64,000 nt of DNA from JAZKHT01 sp040385245. GTDB lineage: Bacteria > Pseudomonadota > Alphaproteobacteria > Rhodobacterales > Rhodobacteraceae. Shown in pieces: positions 53,540-61,691 of this stretch (the first letter of the stretch is position 1; the number at the start of each line of letters is the position of its first letter). The notes beneath the pieces were generated by a model that saw nothing but the letters and a program-made list of their open reading frames with translations, had not been told where the DNA came from and searched no databases. The position numbers and the translations under genes were made by a program. The stretch is taken from NCBI GenBank assembly GCA_040385245.1, contig JAZKHT010000008.1, positions 310,001-374,000 on the forward strand. Reading direction: 5' to 3'.

Positions 53540-55353
53540 GCCGACTTGGCGGCCCGCTTGCGATCATGCGGGTCCAGAACGCGCTTGCGCAGGCGAATGA
53601 TCTTGGGCGTCACTTCGACCAGTTCGTCGTCGTCGATATAGGCAATCGCCTCTTCCAGTGACATACGGATGTGGGGCGTCAGGCGCACCGCCTCGTCCGT
53701 GCCCGAGGCGCGGACGTTGGTCAGCTTTTTGCCCTTCAGCGGGTTCACTTCCAGATCGTTGTCCCGGCTGTGTTCGCCGATGATCATACCCTCGTAGACG
53801 TTTTCCTGCGGGCCGATGAACATGCGGCCACGCTCTTCCAGATTCCACAGGGCGTAAGGAACCGAACTGCCGTTTTCCATCGAGATCAGAACGCCTTGGC
53901 GGCGGCCTTGAATGTGGCCCTTGTGCGGGGCCCAGGCGTGGAAGATGCGGTTCAGAACGCCTGTGCCGCGCGTGTCGGTCAGGAACTGGCCGTGATAGCC
54001 GATCAATCCGCGCGATGGCACATGCGCGATGATGCGGGTCTTGCCCACACCGGCGGGCTTCATCTCGACCAGATCACCCTTGCGTTCGCCCGTCAGCTTG
54101 TCGATGACGGCGCCGGCATATTCGTCATCCACATCGACGGTGACTTCTTCGATCGGCTCCATCCGGACGCCGCCTTCGTCGTGAAAGATGACGCGGGGGC
54201 GGCTGATCGACAGCTCGAACCCTTCGCGGCGCATGTTTTCGATCAACACGCCCATCTGCAATTCGCCACGACCCGACACTTCGAACGCATCGCCGGTGGC
54301 GGTATCGGCGACCTTGATCGCGACGTTCACCTCGGATTCGCGCATCAGGCGTTCGCGGATGACGCGGGATTGCACCTTGGTGCCGTCGCGGCCTGCAAGC
54401 GGGCTGTCGTTGATGCCGAAGGTCACGGTGATCGTCGGCGGGTCGATGGGTTGTGCGGGCAGGGGAATGTCCTGATCCAGCGCGCACAGCGTATCGGCCA
54501 CGGTGGCCTTGCTCATCCCGGCGATGGTGACGATGTCACCGGCCAGCGCCTCGTCGATGGGCTGTTGGCCAAGTCCGCGGAAGGCCAGGATCTTTGACAC
54601 GCGGAACTGTTCGATCCGGTCGCCGTCGCGGGTGATGGCCTTGATCTGTTCGCCCACCTTCAGGCGGCCAGATTCGACACGGCCCGTCAGGATGCGGCCG
54701 ATGAACGGGTCGGCCGACAGTGTGGTTGCCAGCATACGGAACTGTTCGTCCTGCGCCTGCAACTGTTTCGGCGCGGGCACATGCCGCACGATCAGATCGA
54801 ACAGCGCCGTCAGATCCTTGCGCGGACCGTCCAACGACACATCTGCCCAACCAGCGCGGCCTGACGCGTACAGGTGCGGGAAATCAAGCTGTTCGTCCGA
54901 TGCGCCAAGGTTGGCGAACAAATCGAACACCTCGTTCAGGGCGCGGTCGGGTTCTGCGTCAGGCTTGTCGACCTTGTTCAGCACCACAATCGGGCGCAGT
55001 CCCAAAGCCAGCGCCTTGGCGGTGACGAATTTCGTTTGCGGCATCGGGCCTTCGGCGGCATCGACCAGCAGGCAGACACCGTCAACCATGCTCAGGATGC
55101 GCTCCACCTCGCCGCCGAAATCGGCGTGACCGGGGGTGTCGACGATGTTGATGCGGGTGGTGCCGTGTTCGACGCTGGTACATTTGGCAAGGATGGTGAT
55201 CCCGCGTTCACGTTCGATGTCGTTGCTGTCCATCGCGCGTTCGGACACGGACTGGTTTTCGCGGAACGCGCCGGACTGTTTCAGCAGTTCGTCAACAAGG
55301 GTCGTCTTGCCGTGGTCAACGTGCGCGATGATCGCGATGTTGCGAAGCTCCAT
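53536..55353 (-). CDS. typA: Translational GTPase TypA/BipA
   Basis: A 605-residue ribosome-associated GTPase with a role in late 50S assembly and stress adaptation. G1 AHVDHGKTTL, G2 ERERGITIL, G3 VDTPGHADFGGEVER, G4 VLNKVDKPDA. The EF-G-like domains III and V and the BipA-specific end (MSLEEAIAYIDDDELVEVTPKIIRLRKRVLDPHDRKRAAKSA region) are present. ATG 55353 (MELRNIAIIAHVDHG) was chosen; 80 upstream codons are without family character. Confidence 0.95.
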   Translation of the reverse strand: MELRNIAIIAHVDHGKTTLVDELLKQSGAFRENQSVSERAMDSNDIERERGITILAKCTSVEHGTTRINIVDTPGHADFGGEVERILSMVDGVCLLVDAAEGPMPQTKFVTAKALALGLRPIVVLNKVDKPDAEPDRALNEVFDLFANLGASDEQLDFPHLYASGRAGWADVSLDGPRKDLTALFDLIVRHVPAPKQLQAQDEQFRMLATTLSADPFIGRILTGRVESGRLKVGEQIKAITRDGDRIEQFRVSKILAFRGLGQQPIDEALAGDIVTIAGMSKATVADTLCALDQDIPLPAQPIDPPTITVTFGINDSPLAGRDGTKVQSRVIRERLMRESEVNVAIKVADTATGDAFEVSGRGELQMGVLIENMRREGFELSISRPRVIFHDEGGVRMEPIEEVTVDVDDEYAGAVIDKLTGERKGDLVEMKPAGVGKTRIIAHVPSRGLIGYHGQFLTDTRGTGVLNRIFHAWAPHKGHIQGRRQGVLISMENGSSVPYALWNLEERGRMFIGPQENVYEGMIIGEHSRDNDLEVNPLKGKKLTNVRASGTDEAVRLTPHIRMSLEEAIAYIDDDELVEVTPKIIRLRKRVLDPHDRKRAAKSA

Positions 55354-55692
55354 CTGGAGGTCTCTTTCTGTTCTCTGGTTTGGCGCGGGCGATACCGCAG
55401 ATGGGGCGGAAAGGCCAGCGAAACCTTTCTGCGCCTGCAAAGGAAGACGCCACCAAAGATACATATTCTGCACACATTTCTTTTGCAGCGTGAAACTCGG
55501 CCCTCTGTCACTTCGTAGCTTCGACAGTTTTCGCCAAATATTTTTCCCGTGCCGGTTGAATTGTTTCCAGTTTCGGTACGATTTTACCAACTGTGGGCGG
55601 CAATCGCCTGATTGTCGTCAGACTGTGAACGGTGCCACCCGGTCCCTTCGGGCCGGGCCGTAGTCACACACCTTTTTTCAAAGGAACACACC
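55354..55692. other. Intergenic region between typA and the Gly-rich secreted gene
   Basis: 339 bp without a supported gene and with lower GC than the flanks. It must hold both divergent promoters. Two hairpins are visible: CTGTC/GACAG at 55505-55527 followed by TTTT, and a CCCGG/CCGGG stem at 55639-55658. Neither matches a known riboswitch to my eye. Confidence 0.5.
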
Positions 55693-56274
55693 ATGACACA
55701 TGCAAATAAAGACTTTGGTTTTAGCCGGTCTCGCCTTGGTCAGGGAATTTTTGCCGCAACTCTGGCGCTTTGTCTGCCGGGGGCGGCGCTGGCCACCGAT
55801 CTGTTGGGTGGCGGATCGCTGCTGGATGTCGATGTGGGTATCGGCGGTATTGATGTCGAGGCAAGCGTCGGTGGCGGGGCGCTTGCCAGTGCCTGCGTCG
55901 GCCATTGCGGGGCAGGCGGCACGGGCACCGGCGGCGGAACGGGCGGCAACCCCGATGGGACGCCGGGCGGGGGTGCTGTCACCGACAGCGGCAACGACGC
56001 CGCCACGGCCGAGCGGATCATTCTGGCCGGGGGTGGGGCCGCCCGCTGTGGCAGCGGGGGCAACAGCGCGGTTTACAATGGCTTTGTCGCGCAGGATCGC
56101 AACGGCACGCAGATCGGCTGGGTCAAGAACACCACGCTGGATGCGGATCTGCGCATCGTCGGCATGGATATCTTTGACGGCGGATCGCGCTGCACCGGAT
56201 TGCGGGGCGGCAGTTACCGCATCGAAGGGCAGGCTGTGCGGGTCAATATCGACGCAAGCCGTCTTTTGCGTTGA
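55693..56274 (+). CDS. Secreted Gly-rich protein of unknown function
   Basis: A 193-residue exported protein. Signal peptide at about 1-34 (hydrophobic core IFAATLALCLPGAALA, cleavage before TD). Then a Val/Gly-rich segment (LLGGGSLLDVDVGIGGIDVEASVGGG), a short Gly/Thr linker (GTGTGGGTGG), and a C-terminal domain of about 80 residues with two Cys (ARCGSGG; SRCTGLRGG) that may form a disulfide. AAGGA precedes ATG 55693. I do not recognise the family. A strong hairpin follows. Confidence 0.7.
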   Translation: MTHANKDFGFSRSRLGQGIFAATLALCLPGAALATDLLGGGSLLDVDVGIGGIDVEASVGGGALASACVGHCGAGGTGTGGGTGGNPDGTPGGGAVTDSGNDAATAERIILAGGGAARCGSGGNSAVYNGFVAQDRNGTQIGWVKNTTLDADLRIVGMDIFDGGSRCTGLRGGSYRIEGQAVRVNIDASRLLR

Positions 56275-56281
56275 TGGGCAG

Positions 56282-56307
56282 GGGCCCCCGGTTTCGGCCG
56301 GGGGCCC
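56282..56307. terminator. Bidirectional hairpin between convergent genes
   Basis: Perfect 10-bp GC stem (56282-56291 with 56298-56307) with a 6-base loop, between the ends of the Gly-rich gene and the first yitT gene. No long U-run on either side, so termination strength is uncertain. Confidence 0.55.
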
Positions 56308-56319
56308 GTACCGATCAGG

Positions 56320-56922
56320 TCAGGTCACGATATACCGGTCGCGCCGATGGTTGATGGCGATGACGACATTGACCGTCAGCGCCCCAAGGAAGCTGTAGGC
56401 GATGGTCACGGGTGGCAGCATCGTCAACGCCACCGCAAACAGCGCCGCATCAAACAGCAGTTGCGTGTAGCCCGCCTTGAACCCGGTCCGGTCTTGCAGG
56501 ATCAGCGCCAGAATGCCGACGCCGCCCAGACTGCCGCCGTGCCGGAATATTGCCAACAGTGCCGACCCTGACACAAAGCCGAACAGCACCGCGCCGAATA
56601 CCGGATTCAGATCGGCAAAACGGACCCAGCCCGGCATCACCATCGACAACCCCGACAGTGCCGCAACCGACAGCGCGGTCTTCACGGTGAACGCCAGCCC
56701 CATGCGCCGGTAACCCAGCACGTAAAAGGGGATGTTGATCGCAAAGAACACCGGGCCAAAGCCCCAACCGGTGCCATAGGATATCAGCACCGCCAACCCT
56801 GCCGTCTGCCCCGTCACAAGGCCAAGATGCGTCAGCACCACGATGCCAAAGGCGGCCATCGTGGCCCCGAAAGCCAGACCTTGGGCATCTTCCAGCAGGG
56901 TGTGGGATTTCGGATCGGTCAT
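56320..56922 (-). CDS. YitT family membrane protein (paralogue 1)
   Basis: A 200-residue inner-membrane protein with five or six hydrophobic helices: GLAFGATMAAFGIVVLTHLG, TGQTAGLAVLISYGTG, FFAINIPFYVLGYRRMG, and so on, ending INHRRDRYIVT. YitT/DUF161 proteins are of unknown function, probably transporters. The neighbour at 56924 is the same length and very similar; the two stand one base apart in tandem. Confidence 0.82.
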   Translation of the reverse strand: MTDPKSHTLLEDAQGLAFGATMAAFGIVVLTHLGLVTGQTAGLAVLISYGTGWGFGPVFFAINIPFYVLGYRRMGLAFTVKTALSVAALSGLSMVMPGWVRFADLNPVFGAVLFGFVSGSALLAIFRHGGSLGGVGILALILQDRTGFKAGYTQLLFDAALFAVALTMLPPVTIAYSFLGALTVNVVIAINHRRDRYIVT

Positions 56923-56923
56923 G

Positions 56924-57526
56924 TCAGGCCGCGATATACCTGTCGCGGCGGTGGTTTACGGCCAGAAACAGGCTGAACGTGGCGGCCCCCAGAAAACTGT
57001 AGCCCAGCATCACCGGATCAAGGATCAGCGCCGCCACCGCAAACAGCACCAGGTCGAACGCCAGTTGCACATGGCCCGCCTGAATGTGCCAACGGTCCTG
57101 CATCATCAGTGCGACAATGGAAAAGCCGCCAAAGCTGCCGCCGTGCCGCACCACGGCCAAAGCGGCAATGCCGAACAGCGTGCCAAACAACAGGGCGGCA
57201 AAGGCGGGGTTGATGGTGCCAAGTTCCATCCACCGGGGCAGGACCGCCATCAGCAGGGACAGTGCCGCCGTGGTGATCAGCGTCTTGACCGCAAACCGCG
57301 CCCCCATCCGCCGATAGCCCAGCCACAGGAACGGCAGGTTCAGCGCGAAATAAACGCCCGCAAAGGGCAGGCCGGTCGCATAAGCGATCAACACCGCCAG
57401 CCCCGTCGTCTGCCCGGTGACAAAGCCCATGTGCGTCATCACATGAATGCCAAGCCCCGCCATCACGACACCAAAGGCAATGCCTTGGGTATCCTCGATC
57501 AGACTGTGGTGGGTGGGATCGGTCAT
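56924..57526 (-). CDS. YitT family membrane protein (paralogue 2)
   Basis: A 200-residue protein aligned end to end with paralogue 1: GIAFGVVMAGLGIHVMTHMGFVTGQTTGLAVLIAYATGLPF, FALNLPFLWLGYRRMG, RHGGSFGGFSIVALMMQDR, and ending VNHRRDRYIAA. It is the first gene of the pair. An operator-like dyad lies 30 bp before its start. The two may form a heterodimer in the membrane, as tandem small transporters often do. Confidence 0.82.
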   Translation of the reverse strand: MTDPTHHSLIEDTQGIAFGVVMAGLGIHVMTHMGFVTGQTTGLAVLIAYATGLPFAGVYFALNLPFLWLGYRRMGARFAVKTLITTAALSLLMAVLPRWMELGTINPAFAALLFGTLFGIAALAVVRHGGSFGGFSIVALMMQDRWHIQAGHVQLAFDLVLFAVAALILDPVMLGYSFLGAATFSLFLAVNHRRDRYIAA

Positions 57527-57555
57527 GGCACCCTATGTGCAGCGTCTCAGGCAAC

Positions 57556-57602
57556 AAGGTCATACATTGTGACCTTTAATGCGTCAATGGTTTTGACCTT
57601 TA
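57556..57602. promoter_or_regulatory. Operator-like dyad with extra half-site before the yitT pair
   Basis: AAGGTCA (57556-57562) and TGACCTT (57570-57576) form a perfect dyad with a 7-base spacer. TGACCTTTA recurs at 57594-57602, 24 bases on. The regulator is unknown. Confidence 0.5.
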
Positions 57603-57729
57603 TCAGAAGTTGTTGCAGGGATATCGCAGGTTTTCTTCTGTGCCAATTCCCGGCTGAATTTGTGTTTACAGATTTGGGCGTTTTGTGATGCAATCGTCCA
57701 TCCGCAACGCGAGCCGAAGGGAGGGCGCG

Positions 57730-57825
57730 ATGAACATTTCTTGCACCTCTGGTTACGCCTGCGGATCAGGCGCCACCGGCATCGTTCGATTTTCGCAGCG
57801 ATACCGTAGCGGACAAACCGTCTGA
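57730..57825 (+). CDS. Possible small protein, 31 residues
   Basis: ATG 57730 follows a strong AGGGAGGG ribosome site by five to six bases and opens a 31-codon frame with two Cys (MNISCTSGYACGSGATG start). Nothing else in the 418-bp gap is coding. It may be a real small protein or a chance frame; no homology is known to me. Confidence 0.3.
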   Translation: MNISCTSGYACGSGATGIVRFSQRYRSGQTV

Positions 57826-57944
57826 CGCCCCGACAGGCGTAATCCACCCAACTTGACGCAGCATTTTGCCTTTCAGGGGCTGCGTTTGTTCACAATCCAA
57901 TCCAAAGCAGAGGCCGGTTTCCTGTGACCCAGGGGCCGGGATAC

Positions 57945-58169
57945 ATGATGACCCACACCATCCCCGTTGCCGGGCAAAGCCCGGTTTCCCCGATTCAATC
58001 CGTCATTGCACAGCATGGCGCATGGCCAGTCCTGCGCGCCGCACTGGTGGCGCTTTTGAAAGGGCCAAACCCGCAACCGAACTACCTGAGCGACCACATA
58101 CGTCGCGACATCGGATTGCCGGCAAATCTGCCACCACCGGTCAGGGTGCCGCTGCCCCCCTGGATGTAA
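57945..58169 (+). CDS. DUF1127-like small protein
   Basis: A 74-residue protein. The C-terminal YLSDHIRRDIGLPANLPPP matches the DUF1127 motif (L.DHLLRDIGL). Small DUF1127 proteins in Rhodobacter act as RNA-binding regulators in stress responses, but this divergent member lacks the usual Arg-rich run. ATG 57945 (or GTG 57924) is the start; 57945 is preferred with GGGG upstream. A bidirectional terminator follows. Confidence 0.65.
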   Translation: MMTHTIPVAGQSPVSPIQSVIAQHGAWPVLRAALVALLKGPNPQPNYLSDHIRRDIGLPANLPPPVRVPLPPWM

Positions 58170-58172
58170 TGC

Positions 58173-58207
58173 AAAAGGCCGGGCGCGTAGATGCGTCCGG
58201 CCTGTTT
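58173..58207. terminator. Bidirectional terminator between the DUF1127-like gene and icd
   Basis: An 11-bp stem (58176-58186 with 58193-58203; one G-U pair) with a six-base loop. On the minus strand it is followed by TTTT and serves icd; on the plus strand GTTT follows. Confidence 0.75.
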
Positions 58208-58230
58208 CCGTGTGTCTGGATGTCAGCCCT

Positions 58231-59445
58231 TCAGCCCTTCAGCGCCTTGTTCAGGTATTCATCGACCTTTTCCAGATAGCCCATCGTTGTCAGCCACTTT
58301 TGATCGGGGCCGACCAGAAGCGCCAGATCCTTGGTCATCCAGCCGTCTTCGACCGTGTCCACCGTCACCTTTTCCAGCGTGGTGGCAAAGCGCATCAGCG
58401 CGTCGTTGCCGTCCAGTTTCGCCCGGTGCTTCAGCCCGCCGGTCCAGGCATAGATCGACGCGATGGAGTTGGTGGATGTCGCCTTGCCCTTTTCATGCTC
58501 GCGGAAGTGGCGGGTGACGGTTCCGTGTGCCGCCTCGGCCTCTACCACCTGACCATCGGGGGTCATCAGGACGGATGTCATCAGACCCAGCGACCCGAAC
58601 CCTTGGGCCACGGTGTCCGATTGCACATCGCCATCGTAATTCTTGCAGGCCCAGACATAGCCGCCCGACCATTTCATCGCCGACGCCACCATGTCGTCGA
58701 TCAGGCGGTGTTCGTAGTGGATGCCCTTTTTCTTGAACTCGGCTTCAAATTCCGCCTCGTAGATGGTCTGGAACAGTTCCTTGAACCGGCCATCATAGTA
58801 TTTCAGGATGGTGTTCTTGGTAGACAGATAGACCGGCCAGCCCAGGTTCAGCCCATAGTTCAGCGACGCGCGGGCGAAATCGGCGATGGAATCGTCAAGG
58901 TTGTACATGCCCATGTAGACGCCTGCCGACGGCGCGTCATAGACGTCCCGCTCGATCACCGTGCCGTCGTCGCCCACGAATTTCATCGTCAGCTTGCCCG
59001 CGCCGGGAAAGTGGAAATCGGTCGCGCGATACTGGTCGCCAAAGGCGTGACGGCCGACCACGATGGGTTTGGTCCAGCCCGGCACAAGGCGCGGCACGTT
59101 GCGGCAGATGATCGGCTGGCGAAAGATCACGCCGCCAAGGATGTTGCGGATGGTGCCGTTCGGCGATTTCCACATCTGTTTCAGGCCGAATTCGGCCACG
59201 CGCCCTTCGTCGGCGGTGATGGTCGCGCATTTGACGCCGACGCCGTGTTTCTTGATCGCGTGGGCCGCGTCAACGGTGATCTGGTCGTTGGTTTCATCGC
59301 GCACCTGAATCGACAGATCGTAATATTTCAGGTCGATGTCGAGATAGGGCAGGATCAGCTTTTGCTTGATGAAATCCCAGATGATCCGGGTCATCTCGTC
59401 CCCGTCGAGTTCGACGACGGGGTTGGCTACCTTGATCTTGGTCAT
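58231..59445 (-). CDS. icd: NADP-dependent isocitrate dehydrogenase
   Basis: TCA-cycle enzyme making 2-oxoglutarate and NADPH. The 404-residue protein is of the eukaryote-like (type II) form: VELDGDEMTRIIWDFIKQKLI, KSPNGTIRNILGG, RHAFGDQYRATDF, YDGDVQSDTVAQGFGSLGLMTS with metal-binding Asp residues, and EAEAAHGTVTRHFREHEKG. ATG 59445 was chosen (MTKIKVANP); AGGG precedes it. It ends at the bidirectional terminator. Confidence 0.96.
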   Translation of the reverse strand: MTKIKVANPVVELDGDEMTRIIWDFIKQKLILPYLDIDLKYYDLSIQVRDETNDQITVDAAHAIKKHGVGVKCATITADEGRVAEFGLKQMWKSPNGTIRNILGGVIFRQPIICRNVPRLVPGWTKPIVVGRHAFGDQYRATDFHFPGAGKLTMKFVGDDGTVIERDVYDAPSAGVYMGMYNLDDSIADFARASLNYGLNLGWPVYLSTKNTILKYYDGRFKELFQTIYEAEFEAEFKKKGIHYEHRLIDDMVASAMKWSGGYVWACKNYDGDVQSDTVAQGFGSLGLMTSVLMTPDGQVVEAEAAHGTVTRHFREHEKGKATSTNSIASIYAWTGGLKHRAKLDGNDALMRFATTLEKVTVDTVEDGWMTKDLALLVGPDQKWLTTMGYLEKVDEYLNKALKG

Positions 59446-59569
59446 GTCCGGCCCTTTTTGCGATGTGGATTCGTTGCGCGGCACATAGCCGAAAAATGCG
59501 GGTTTGGAAAGCGTTGTATGCAACGGTATACTGAACGCCGCATAAGCCATCGTCGCATGATACGGATTG

Positions 59570-60157
59570 TCAGACGGTAAAGAACCGCGCCGTCTGCTGT
59601 TTCACCCAGTCCCACAGGGCAGGCGCGCCGCGCGCGACCTTGCTGCCGACGCGGGCCTCCAACTGATCGGCGGTGACGTTGTAGGTGATCCATGTGCCGC
59701 CGCCTGACATCAGGTTGTGCATCACAGGCTGCACTCGGTCCAGACTTTTTGCAAAGACGGCGTCGGGGGTAAGGGCTGCCTCAAACTCGTCCCACAGGGC
59801 GCGAAGATCGTCGCGCAAGTCACTGGGAAGAAGTCCGAAAATGCGATCTGCCGCCCGCGATTCGGCGGCCAATGTTTCGGCGCTGGCATGGGCTGTGCCA
59901 TTGGCCGAATGGATCGGAACATCGCCCACGTCGATTTCCACCAGATCGTGCAGGATCAGCATCTTGATGACGCGGTTGATGTCGACGCCCGGGCCTGCCT
60001 GATCGGCCAGCACCAGCGCATACAGCGCCAGATGCCACGAATGTTCGCCGGAATTTTCGCGCCGTGATCCATCGGTCAGGGTGGTCGCGCGCAAGACCTG
60101 CTTCAGCTTGTCCGCCTCGTTCAGAAAGGCGAACTGGGCGGTCAGCCGGTCGGTCAA
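59570..60157 (-). CDS. HD-domain phosphohydrolase, YfbR-like
   Basis: A 195-residue enzyme. Metal-binding His/Asp residues appear in SGEHSWHLALYALVLAD and MLILHDLVEIDVGDV; a distal Asp is in LDRVQPVMHNLM. The pattern is that of the YfbR/HDDC2 5'-nucleotidase family, which dephosphorylates dNMPs. Start overlaps the previous gene's stop by 4 bp, forming a three-gene minus-strand run. It could help set the dUMP pool with dcd, but that is speculative. Confidence 0.8.
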   Translation of the reverse strand: MTDRLTAQFAFLNEADKLKQVLRATTLTDGSRRENSGEHSWHLALYALVLADQAGPGVDINRVIKMLILHDLVEIDVGDVPIHSANGTAHASAETLAAESRAADRIFGLLPSDLRDDLRALWDEFEAALTPDAVFAKSLDRVQPVMHNLMSGGGTWITYNVTADQLEARVGSKVARGAPALWDWVKQQTARFFTV

Positions 60158-60414
60158 TGGCTGTCGCCCGCGTATGGGGCCTTGGGCGCGGCGCTGCCGG
60201 TGCGTTTGGCGGCCAGCGCATCATCCAGAAACTTGCGCGCCCGCCGTTCGGCCAGCAGCGCGCGGATGGCGGTCATGAACGCCTCTTGCGTGGTGGGGGA
60301 CGCGTCCAGCAGCACCTTGGACACCTTGTCATAAAACCGGTCGTCGCCGAGTTCGTCCATCGCGGCGACGACATCCTTTGCAAGCTGTTCTGTCAGCTCG
60401 TCCAGCAAGGCCAT
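60154..60414 (-). CDS. Small hypothetical protein
   Basis: An 86-residue helical protein: MALLDELTEQLAKDVVAAMDELGDDRFYDKVSKVL at the start, then ALLAERRARKFLDDALAA. No export signal. It starts 3 bp after the hydrolase gene and overlaps the HD gene start by 4 bp, so the three are translated together. I do not recognise the family. Confidence 0.7.
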   Translation of the reverse strand: MALLDELTEQLAKDVVAAMDELGDDRFYDKVSKVLLDASPTTQEAFMTAIRALLAERRARKFLDDALAAKRTGSAAPKAPYAGDSH

Positions 60415-60417
60415 GGT

Positions 60418-61077
60418 TCAGCGTGATCCTTCCGTCAGGCGGCGGCGAACGTAATCGGACACGGTCTGGATCATCGGCTGCATATGCGCCTCTTCATCCT
60501 TGAAGAAGTGGTCGGCGCCTTCGATCTGGGTATGGGTGATCGTGATACCCTTTTGTTCGTGCAGCTTGCCCACCAGCGTCGCGGTATCCTTGGGCGGGGC
60601 CACCCGGTCGGCCGTGCCGTTGATAATCAGACCGGACGAGGGGCAGGGCGCAAGAAAGCTGAAGTCATACAGGTTCGCGGGCGGTGCCACCGAGATGAAC
60701 CCGGTGATTTCCGGCCGCCGCATCAAAAGTTGCATCCCGATCCACGCGCCAAAGCTGAAGCCTGCGACCCAGCAATGCTTGGCGTTCTGGTTCATGGATT
60801 GCAGATAATCCAGCGCCGATGCCGCATCCGACAATTCGCCAATGCCCTGATCGTATTCGCCCTGACTGCGCCCGACACCGCGAAAGTTGAACCGCAGCAC
60901 GGTAAAGCCCAGCCGATAAAAGGTGTAGTGCAGGTTGTAGACCACCTTGTTGTTCATCGTCCCGCCATATTGCGGGTGGGGATGCAGAACGATGGCAATG
61001 GGGGCGTCGCGGTCCTTTTGGGGGTGATACCGGCCTTCGAGCCGGCCTTCGGGGCCGGCGAAAATAACTTCGGGCAT
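60418..61077 (-). CDS. Alpha/beta hydrolase
   Basis: A 219-residue cytosolic hydrolase. IVLHPHPQYGGTMNNKVVYNL is the oxyanion region, the nucleophile elbow reads VAGFSFGAWIGMQLL (GFSFG), the acid is probably in NGTADRVAPP, and the His is in IEGADHFF. This is the common small alpha/beta hydrolase often labelled dienelactone hydrolase-like. First gene of the minus-strand trio; divergent from iscR. Confidence 0.82.
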   Translation of the reverse strand: MPEVIFAGPEGRLEGRYHPQKDRDAPIAIVLHPHPQYGGTMNNKVVYNLHYTFYRLGFTVLRFNFRGVGRSQGEYDQGIGELSDAASALDYLQSMNQNAKHCWVAGFSFGAWIGMQLLMRRPEITGFISVAPPANLYDFSFLAPCPSSGLIINGTADRVAPPKDTATLVGKLHEQKGITITHTQIEGADHFFKDEEAHMQPMIQTVSDYVRRRLTEGSR

Positions 61078-61109
61078 TCTTATACGCCTGTCTTTCTGGG
61101 AGCGATTTG

Positions 61110-61145
61110 TTGACAGATTCGCTCGGACAATCTAGAACCATTCTA
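61110..61145 (+). promoter_or_regulatory. iscR promoter with overlapping IscR operator
   Basis: Consensus -35 TTGACA (61110-61115), 17-bp spacer, and -10 TAGAAC (61133-61138). The -10 is the left arm of the palindrome TAGAA-CCA-TTCTA (61133-61145), so a protein bound there would block RNA polymerase. The same palindrome recurs in the desulfurase gene at 62371. Confidence 0.65.
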
Positions 61146-61229
61146 AGGGCGCAAAGCCGCACCCCGGGGGTTGACTTTCAGGTAATGGCCCAACCCCCCA
61201 ACGTCAATGGATTTGGCGGGAGCCTGCGC

Positions 61230-61691
61230 ATGAAACTATCCACCAAGGGCCGCTATGCGATGGTGGCACTGGCCGATCTTGCCTTGGCCAAGGGGGATGA
61301 TCTGGTGTCGCTGGCTGCCGTGGCCAAGCGACAGGATATCTCGTTGCCATATCTGGAGCAGTTGTTCGTCAAGCTGCGCCGGGCCGGTCTGGTCGAGGCG
61401 GTGCGCGGTCCGGGCGGTGGGTACAAGCTGGCGCGCAGCCCCGATGCCATCCGCATCTCCGAGGTGATGGAGGCGGTGGATGAAACCGTTGACGCCATGC
61501 ATACCGGGGCCGGGGCCAGCGGCGGCGTGTCGGGCAGCCGCGCCCAATCCCTGACCAACCGCCTGTGGGAGGGGTTGAGCGCGCATGTCTATGTGTTCCT
61601 GCACCAGACCCGCCTGTCGGACGTGATCCGCAACGAAATGCACCCCTGTCCGGCGGTGCCTGCGTTGTTCCGCGTGGTGGATGACGAATGA
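61230..61691 (+). CDS. iscR: IscR, Rrf2-family iron-sulfur regulator (one-cysteine rhodobacterial type)
   Basis: A 153-residue Rrf2 regulator. The helix-turn-helix is KLSTKGRYAMVALADLALA with LVSLAAVAKRQDISLPYLEQLFVKLRRAGLVEAVRGPGGGYKLARSP. The usual three cluster Cys are missing; only one Cys remains (NEMHPCPAVP near residue 142), as in the Rhodobacter IscR, which still binds a cluster. First gene of the isc-suf operon, overlapping the desulfurase by ATGA. It likely represses its own operon through the palindrome over the -10. Confidence 0.9.
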   Translation: MKLSTKGRYAMVALADLALAKGDDLVSLAAVAKRQDISLPYLEQLFVKLRRAGLVEAVRGPGGGYKLARSPDAIRISEVMEAVDETVDAMHTGAGASGGVSGSRAQSLTNRLWEGLSAHVYVFLHQTRLSDVIRNEMHPCPAVPALFRVVDDE

